From Theropithecus gelada (Eukaryota > Chordata > Mammalia > Primates > Cercopithecidae): a DNA stretch of 64,000 bases. Of the stretch, positions 58,066-64,000 are shown piece after piece. The translations under genes were made by a program, and so were the position numbers. The stretch covers positions 150,046,783 to 150,110,782 of the forward strand of contig NC_037671.1 of NCBI RefSeq assembly GCF_003255815.1, read 5' to 3'. The notes beneath the pieces were generated by a model, which was given only the letters and a program-made list of their open reading frames with translations, made no database searches and was not told the origin of the DNA. Every line of letters starts with the position of its first letter. Within the stretch, counting starts at the first letter, position 1.

Positions 58066-58360
58066 TTTTTTTTTTTTTTTGAGACGGAGTCTCGCTCTGT
58101 TACTCAGACTAGAGTGCAGTGGTGAGATCTCGGCTCATTGCAGGCTCCGCCTCCCAGGTTCATGTCATTCTCCTGCCTCAGCCTCCCAAGTAGCTGGGAC
58201 TACAGGTGCCCGCCACCACGCCAGGCTAATTTTTGTATTTTTAGTAGAGACGGGTTTTCACCGTGTTAGCAGGATGGTCTCGATCTCCTGACCTCATGAT
58301 CCACCTGCCTCGGCCTCTCAAAGTGCTGGGATTACAGGTGTGAGCCACTGTGCCTGGCCA
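58066..58360 (-). mobile_element. Alu (AluY-like), antisense, inside L1
   Basis: A T-run leads to gagacggagtctcgctctg. Words gttagcaggatggtctcgat and tcctgacctcatgatccacc are AluY-type. The flanks gcatttatac (58056-58065) and gcattaatac (58361-58370) form a target duplication with one change. It is the least diverged Alu in the window. Confidence 0.93.
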
Positions 58361-58395
58361 GCATTAATACTTTTTAATGACTGAATAATACTCCG

Positions 58396-58517
58396 TTGTG
58401 TGTGTATATATGATATATACAATGTGATATATATGCGTGTGATATATATAATGTGATATATACGATACATTTTATATATATAATGTGATGTGTGTGTGTG
58501 TATATATAGATATATCT
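58396..58517. repeat. TA/TG microsatellite inside L1
   Basis: Interrupted gatatata and gtgtgtgt units over about 120 bases, expanded within the antisense L1. Confidence 0.9.
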
Positions 58518-58786
58518 CACATTTTCTTTATTTGTTCACCTGTTGATGGACACTTAGGTTGATTCCATAGCTTGGTTATTGTGAAGAGTGCTGCAATAAA
58601 CAGGGGAGTACACATATCCCTTTTATAAGCTGATTTCCTTTCCTTTGAATAAATATCCAGTAGTAAGACTGCTGACTCATATTGTAGTTCTATTTTTTGT
58701 TTTTTGAGAAACCTTCATAGTGTTTACCACAATGGCTGTACTGAGTTACATTCCCACCAACAGTGCACAGCCTCACCAGCAATTAG

Positions 58787-59023
58787 ATATTTTTCTAACA
58801 GACTGAGGGCCAGAACATCTTACTCAGTAAAGCATTATACTGAAGACATTACAGTTCATATTATTGAAATTCTTGGAGGCTAAAAATGAGAAGATGGAAA
58901 GCAAATGCATGAAATAACTTTGAAAGCTACAATAAAAGAGATACTACAATTGGCATCTTAGCCCATTAAAAACATATTAAAATCATTACAGAGCACACTT
59001 CAAATGATGTGACAAGTAGGGAA
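58787..59023. other. Unassigned interval
   Basis: No recognised feature. Confidence 0.4.
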
Positions 59024-59080
59024 AAAGTCTACCAATATCCCCAAAGTCTAACGATATCCCCAGAGATATCGGTAGACTTT
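59024..59080. repeat. 19-bp tandem duplication plus inverted copy
   Basis: aaagtctaccaatatcccc (59024-59042) is followed by aaagtctaacgatatcccc (59043-59061). After aga comes gatatcggtagacttt (59065-59080), the inverted copy. The hairpin between the second copy and the inverted copy has 15 of 16 pairs and a six-base loop. Confidence 0.96.
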
Positions 59081-59609
59081 CTTCACAGGAAAAAAAGGGG
59101 TAAAGAATATATTTTATGTTTTCTAACCCTCTGTACTATGATGTATACCAGGCCAGATGGGGTCTATTACTGATGTCAGTGACTATCTGCTGCAGCTCAC
59201 CAAGAGCAGCTAAATACAATTTATCCATTTGTCCACTTTTTTGTTTTTCTTCCTGATGTCCTTTCTAGCCCCTAAACTGTAGAACATATGTCCTTCTTTA
59301 TGTGCCCATGCACTCTCACCTCCCCCATTATCGTTTCTGAAGTAGCTTTTTCTCTCTCATAGACTGCAGGTCTTTGGTGTCAGTGGCAAACTCTGTCTTT
59401 TTAGTCATTGTATGCCCAACATTTTGTTACCTTGCTGTACCTATCACACTGCTTTGCCCATGATATGCCAACCAAGCTAAAACAAACCACACCAAATGCT
59501 TTATTTTTTCTGTTGGGCTCTCCAGTAAATATTGGTTTTTGTAATCACTACTTAAGTTGATTTCATATGGAGACATTGTCACTGTGTCATCCATGAGATT
59601 CTTCAAGGG
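59081..59609. other. Unassigned interval
   Basis: No recognised feature. Confidence 0.4.
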
Positions 59610-59614
59610 AGTAT

Positions 59615-59655
<41 letters not shown>

Positions 59656-59675
59656 TATATACACACATATATATT
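59610..59675. repeat. (CA)n/(TA)n microsatellite
   Basis: About 14 CA units, then interrupted CA/TA units over about 65 bases. Probably polymorphic. Confidence 0.95.
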
Positions 59676-59787
59676 CTCTTACCCACACTGAGAGATGGAT
59701 AGAGAAATGTCTCCAGAAAAGCTGGCTTTTTAAAGTGTATCTATCACCTGGGCAGGGAGTTAAGAACTCTAAACAGATGCTTTTGCT

Positions 59788-59999
59788 CAGGAGTTCTAAC
59801 CTTGATACTGAAACTACTACTGTTTGGGGCTGGATAATTTTTTTGCTGTGTTGGTCTGTCCTCTGTTTTATAGCAGTTTAGCAGCATCTCTGGTCTCCAC
59901 TTGATGTCATTAATGATCTCATTAATGGTCTCAATTATATTAACCAGATATTGCCAAATGTCCCCAGGGGGAAAAATTGCCCGTGGCTGAGAACCACTG
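59788..59999 (-). mobile_element. MER20 hAT-Charlie, antisense
   Basis: From caggagttctaacc at the left to ggctgagaaccactg at the right, with ggggctggataattttttt, cagtttagcagcatctctgg and gccaaatgtccccagggg between. This is the antisense MER20 layout with its terminal repeats. Confidence 0.85.
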
Positions 60000-62493
60000 C
60001 TTTAATATTTTCTCATAAGCACATTGGAGGAGGAAATAATAGTTTATCATCTTATTGTCACCTTGAAAAATGCCAAGGATCTTCTCTGTAGAATGAAGCA
60101 CCAGATGAAGGGTGTATGTTAGGACAAAAACTCCAACTGTTTCTTCATTCCAATGGCTCCATCATGAATCTGTCTTCTATCTGCCCTCCCCTCTATGTCA
60201 CCCCACCTCACTCTCAGAATTCAGTGGAGTAGCCAAGTCACCCACCTTTATTGTCCAAACATTCTCTGATTGGAGAAAGGTTTCTGCATCCAAAAAGTGA
60301 TATAGTGCTTCCCCCCAATAAAAAGAGCATGTTATATGATTGGCAAATTATATTCCCAGAGAGAACTGGGAATTTTCCTTTCTGGATGCTCCACTACGAA
60401 TGATCAGGAGTGGTAACTATCTTATATGAGGGAAGCTGTTTTTATCCCAACTTAGATTATTACACATTCTCAACACACGATTGGGAAAGCCATTTTCCCC
60501 ACCAAACTGTATTTATTTAGAGTAACAGATAATAGATCACTGAATTCCACAGCTGCAATTAAAATCTGACTGTAGTCCTAAATGTTGGCATACCCTCTTC
60601 TACAACCATGAATCAGAGCAATGAACAAATGACCGAACCTGTGACTGCTCTTCCCTTTATGATTTCCCTTCCCACAAGCCTTATTCTGATGAGTGTTGGA
60701 GTTAATCCGTAAAATGGGAAAACATGAATAGACAAATTTAAAAAACAAAAAGAGATGGGAAGTGGGAAGGAAAGGAAATAGAGTGCCTGGATGATTTGCA
60801 ACATAATTAATCAGTTCTTGAATAATCAAGTTCTAAATGTGCCGGAAACACAAGTAATAATGATAGAGGAGGAAAAAATGAGGCAGTCACAATGGAAGTG
60901 CTGAGGCCAACAGGTCCTCTGTAGGACCTCTCAGGAGCACAGCAGATGACTGTTCCGGTATGATGCCTGCTGTGCTTTTCAGAGTCTAAGAAACAAAATG
61001 TACGTTAGGAAAGCAAATGAAGGACTGAGAAATAATTCCTCCTCAGGTAACTGGCTGCCCGTCATTATAGACATCACTGAGGAGAGGAAATAAAATAGAA
61101 AATTACCACAGACGTTGCCAAAACCCCAGCCTGAATAAAACAAAGTCAGATGGCATGGAAGTCTTGCATGCCTGGATAAAAAAACGACTAAATAAAACCA
61201 AATTTTGTCCCACGAGAAGAATGGAGAAAACTTTTAACCAATTAGAGAAACTCCATCATGATCAAATATGACCCACGTAATGATTATATGGAACGGTAAA
61301 CATTTTAATAATATAATTAAACACAAATGTAAAGTTTTTGTTTTCTTCTTTTTGTGAGCTTGTATTTTCTGCTTTCATGGTCAGTCGCCTAACGTAGTGA
61401 TTTAATTACCTCAGAGTCAGTCAGTTAAGCTCGCCATCTGAAAACTGCCTTTTCACAATGCCCTCAGCTGACCTGAAGTGAAACTCAAACTCACCCTTTG
61501 TGCCCAGGGTTTTCCTGACAACAAAAGAGGTATTGGTTCCCTTTCCGCAGATACCAGCCCTGGGCTGATTTTCCAGTCTCTCTCCTCCTCCCTAAGTCTC
61601 CTTCCTCTACCCTGTCTTTGCCTTCACTCCACCCTCTACTCACTCCCCCCTCCCCACACACAATGGAAAGGAATGCCAAATCTGCCATCTTGTTTCTCTC
61701 AGTTATCACAGACAAGAGCCTGGGGGTTGTCTTTTATTTCCAGGCGCATAAAATTCTTGTCTGTAATAGCTCGGACCTTGGTTATTACAGCCAACCGTGA
61801 AACTACTTCAGGAGAAGAACTTGCGATCATGTTTTGGAGTCATAGGTAAAAGAAGGAATCAGATAGAATGGACTGGGCAACCACATGACCTGTTGGAAAA
61901 ACTGGAATTAGACCAGGGAGCATTCAAGTCCACTCCTTTGATTCAGATCCTACCTAACTAAAGAGAAATACCTTCTACAAAAAAGAAGGGCTTTAATGAA
62001 CAGGAAGGATTCCCTAATATGTCTTTGTTGGCTTTTCCTGTGCAAACCACACTGCATGTGACAGGTACCAAGATTACAGCACACTTGAGAAACACATGAT
62101 GCTTGAGGGTAAAAACAGTACTCAGGACCTTGTGAGGAACCATTCCCTTTCCCTCAGTTACTCAGTTGGTACATTCAGATTCTCTATTAGGAGCTCTGTG
62201 TACAAATTTTGGATATTTATCGTTTTCAAAAAGTAGCAGTATATCATAATACTGAATATCTATTGGTAGCCATTGCCATGGGAAAAGGTATAGGAGAGGA
62301 GAAAGCAACCATCAAGACTTTTTCTTAAATTACTTAAATATGGTACAGGATGTGGGGTATCCACCTGAATGTTAACTTTTTTAGTTCAGTATGTTTTCTG
62401 TTTCTCTTGGCTAGAGTCTAAGAAAATATCTAACATGATGAGACTTTAACAAACTGATATTAAAATCTTCACACTTAAACTTCTTCCAGATTT
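60000..62493. other. Unassigned interval with a long frame
   Basis: A 123-codon plus-strand frame at 61478-61849 is open, starting MKLKLTLCAQGFPDNK. The lower-case a/c/t-rich part (cctcctccctaagtctcc and onward) yields a Ser/Leu/Pro-rich protein of low complexity, and the opposite strand is open at 61491-61715. No domain is recognised. No named repeat was found in the interval. Confidence 0.35.
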
Positions 62494-62627
62494 CCAGCTG
62501 CTGGGGAGGCTGAGGCAGGAGAATGGCCTGAATCCGGGAGGCGGAGCTTGCAATGAGCCGAGATCGCGCCACTACAGTCCAGCCTGGGTGACAGAGCAAG
62601 ACTCCGTCTCAAAAAAAAAAAAAAAAA
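62494..62627 (+). mobile_element. Truncated Alu right arm (AluY-like)
   Basis: Begins cagctgctggggaggctgag and continues ggcggagcttgcaatgagcc, actccgtctc and a 17-base A-run. The gaatggcctgaatccgggag and gcggagcttgcaatgag words are AluY-type. It lacks the left arm. Confidence 0.9.
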
Positions 62628-63160
62628 CATGAATAACTGTGCATAATAATTCAAGAGTATCCCTGATAACACTGAAACATCAACCCACAATTAGAAGCTT
62701 TTCCACAAACAACAAATTCTACAGCAATTTTACTCTGCAATATTTTTAAAACACAACCTTACTGAGAATTGTGTAGTCTCCTCCTTCCAAAACTTCTTCA
62801 AATCATTTCTATAACTTACTTTCCAGAGAAAGCAATCAGTGTTTACACTTGTTCATTATTCCACAGGCTGTGATTCTCAGGAGCAACTAATGTGTGGGGC
62901 AGTATGTTTAATGAGACTAATGATATAAACTTTTGTTCTTCAAAGAGATTTGCAGATTGTCTCATGTAGGTTGACTTGCTTCTGTGCTTCAATTTCTTTA
63001 CTCGTAAAAAGGATAGTAGTTATGTGTCACTCCCAGAGGGAGAGGATTTGAAGAGAAAATTCATAATCAAGCAATTGGTCAGTATGAATTTGTGCCCATT
63101 GGCACAGAGTGAAGACAGGTAGGTTGTGATACATAAGCAAATACAATCTCCTTGTTACAG
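62628..63160. other. Unassigned interval leading to a candidate exon
   Basis: No repeat or gene was recognised. The last 15 bases are pyrimidine-rich (aatctccttgttacag), an acceptor-like border. Confidence 0.4.
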
Positions 63161-63233
63161 GATGCAAATAAATATACTCCATCTCTATTAAGATCTGCTA
63201 CAAAAGAGCAAAGAGATTTAAGCTATGGCACAG
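63161..63233 (+). other. Candidate protein-coding exon, 73 nt, best splice context
   Basis: The acceptor is acaatctccttgttacag and the donor is GGCACAG/gtgagtg, both close to consensus. Only one frame is open: phase 0, 24 codons, beginning DANKYTPSLLRSATKEQRDL, leaving one base. The other two frames stop within 11 codons. The peptide is polar and protein-like with no low-complexity bias. I do not recognise the protein. The entry phase (0) does not follow directly from the exit phase of the 36129 or 55383 candidates, so an intermediate exon would be needed if they belong together. The window ends 767 bases downstream, so later exons would lie outside. A decoy is still possible because it is short. 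Confidence 0.42.
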
Positions 63234-63799
63234 GTGAGTGAAATGAAAGAAAAGCCTGTATTTCTATGGAGATTATTTAAGGCATTTATGAAAATTGTAG
63301 AATCTATTTCTCTATATTTTTGAATGAATTCTTATTTCCTTTATGTGAATATGTCCAAATAATAGAATGAATTATTAAGGATACTTTCAACACAATTATT
63401 TCATTTCACAGGATGGTTTAAAATGTTAAAAATAGTTCAATAGTGAATTTATATTTAAATAATTTCAAACAAACATGGCTATTTCCAATTGTATTGCATT
63501 GGAATTGTTATTGCAGTACTAGAGAACATTTATTTTGTGCTTAATCCATTATAAACTGCTATTTAATTGTTTGTAGGAGTTACTTAAGGTGGCACAATAT
63601 GGCTGTCTCATAGGAGTTTATTTGTACATACTTAGCTCTGAATATCCAAACATATGGCAATCTGTTCCACCAAATGCTACATAGTATTCTATTGTCTTTA
63701 CTATTTCCGTTAGAGAAAACATTGTAGGGACTTCTATGGAAAGTACAAGATGTGCATATTTCTGGGTCAAACCAGCTAAAATCAGCCACTGCACTGATT
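63234..63799. other. AT-rich interval
   Basis: Intron-like AT-rich DNA with no recognised repeat. Confidence 0.4.
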
Positions 63800-63842
63800 C
63801 AAAAAGATGGGTTAGTGAATTTCAACCCAAAAAGATGGGTTA
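63800..63842 (+). repeat. 28-base-spaced direct repeat
   Basis: caaaaagatgggtta at 63800-63814 and 63828-63842, a perfect 15-base repeat with an offset of 28. Confidence 0.95.
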
Positions 63843-64000
63843 AGTTTCAGTCCCTTTTACCTTATGAAAGAGTTAAGCTTAAGAGAGATACCAATTTTTA
63901 CCATTAGCATGCATTACTTTTGTAAAAATCAAAAGATAAAGAGCCAAATGTGGCAAAAATAGAATACTATTAAAATGATCAGCAATCAGACTCTCCTGGC
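63843..64000. other. AT-rich window end
   Basis: No recognised feature. Confidence 0.5.

Larger units (their letters stand above)
57575..58786 (-). mobile_element. L1P/L1MA-like LINE-1 3' part, antisense, split by Alu
   Basis: Left part (57575-58065): atgcatggggtacatgtgat, tatagtcaccctactgtgcc, ctctagtaactatcactcta, gtgcctggcttatttcactt. Right part (58361-58786): ctgttgatggacacttaggt, gtgctgcaataaacagggga, cattcccaccaacagtgcac. Together they are the antisense 3' UTR and ORF2 end of one truncated element, with an AluY-like insertion between. Confidence 0.85.

Noticed and set aside
61478..61849. 123-codon plus-strand frame
   Set aside because: It is low-complexity Ser/Leu/Pro-rich sequence, with the opposite strand also open, and has no splice or promoter support.
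1..64000. tRNA, rRNA, snRNA or other structured RNA genes
   Set aside because: No tRNA cloverleaf, U6, 7SK, Y RNA or 5S signature was seen; the only tRNA-derived sequences are MIR SINE fragments.

Overview
The window is non-bacterial, mammalian nuclear DNA and almost certainly primate, probably human. The evidence is the repeat content: AluJ-, AluS- and AluY-like copies, a primate L1PA-type LINE-1, L1P/L1MA-like and older L1M LINE-1 pieces, MaLR-type LTRs (MLT1, MST/THE1), hAT-Charlie fossils (MER5, MER20) and many worn MIR and L2 copies, all set in AT-rich DNA. No operons, ribosome-binding sites, CRISPR arrays or complete protein-coding genes are visible. The long open frames lie mostly in repeats or look accidental. 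The window reads as intronic or intergenic DNA, possibly with a few exons.

Layout. 1-11.5 kb: unique AT-rich DNA with a MER5A1, a MaLR provirus that keeps both LTRs (3999-5795), a local tandem-duplication cluster (6435-6521), an MLT1-like solo LTR and an MST/MLT1A-like solo LTR with a perfect 5-bp target duplication. 11.5-14.7 kb: an antisense, internally deleted L1M holding an AluS-like element and an Alu monomer, each with its own target duplication. 16-31 kb: MIR and L2 fragments, an antisense Alu, an antisense L1P end, a compound AC/AG microsatellite and long unique stretches. 31.3-31.7 kb: the only clear CpG cluster, a possible promoter. 33-41 kb: two candidate exons, an AluJ-like element, hAT fossils, an inverted pair of LTR pieces and a perfect 15-bp hairpin. 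41-50 kb: MIR/L2 fragments and two Alus. 51.1-51.9 kb: an L1PA-type insertion with a 5' inversion and an 18-bp target duplication. 53.8-58.8 kb: an AluJ-like element, two candidate exons, an MLT1-like LTR split by one and a half Alus, a THE1/MST-like LTR, a 33-bp minisatellite and an antisense L1 split by an AluY. 59-64 kb: a duplicated and inverted 19-bp element, a CA microsatellite, an antisense MER20, a truncated Alu and the best-looking candidate exon (63161-63233).

Candidate exons are segments bounded by plausible splice sites with at least one open frame. Decoy exons of this kind are common in introns, so confidence is low to moderate. I could not assign any of them to a named gene. Three on the + strand (33379-33423, 36129-36342, 55383-55463) have compatible reading phases and lie downstream of the CpG cluster, so one + strand transcription unit is possible but unproven. 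Repeat family names come from remembered consensus features, and subfamily labels are approximate.
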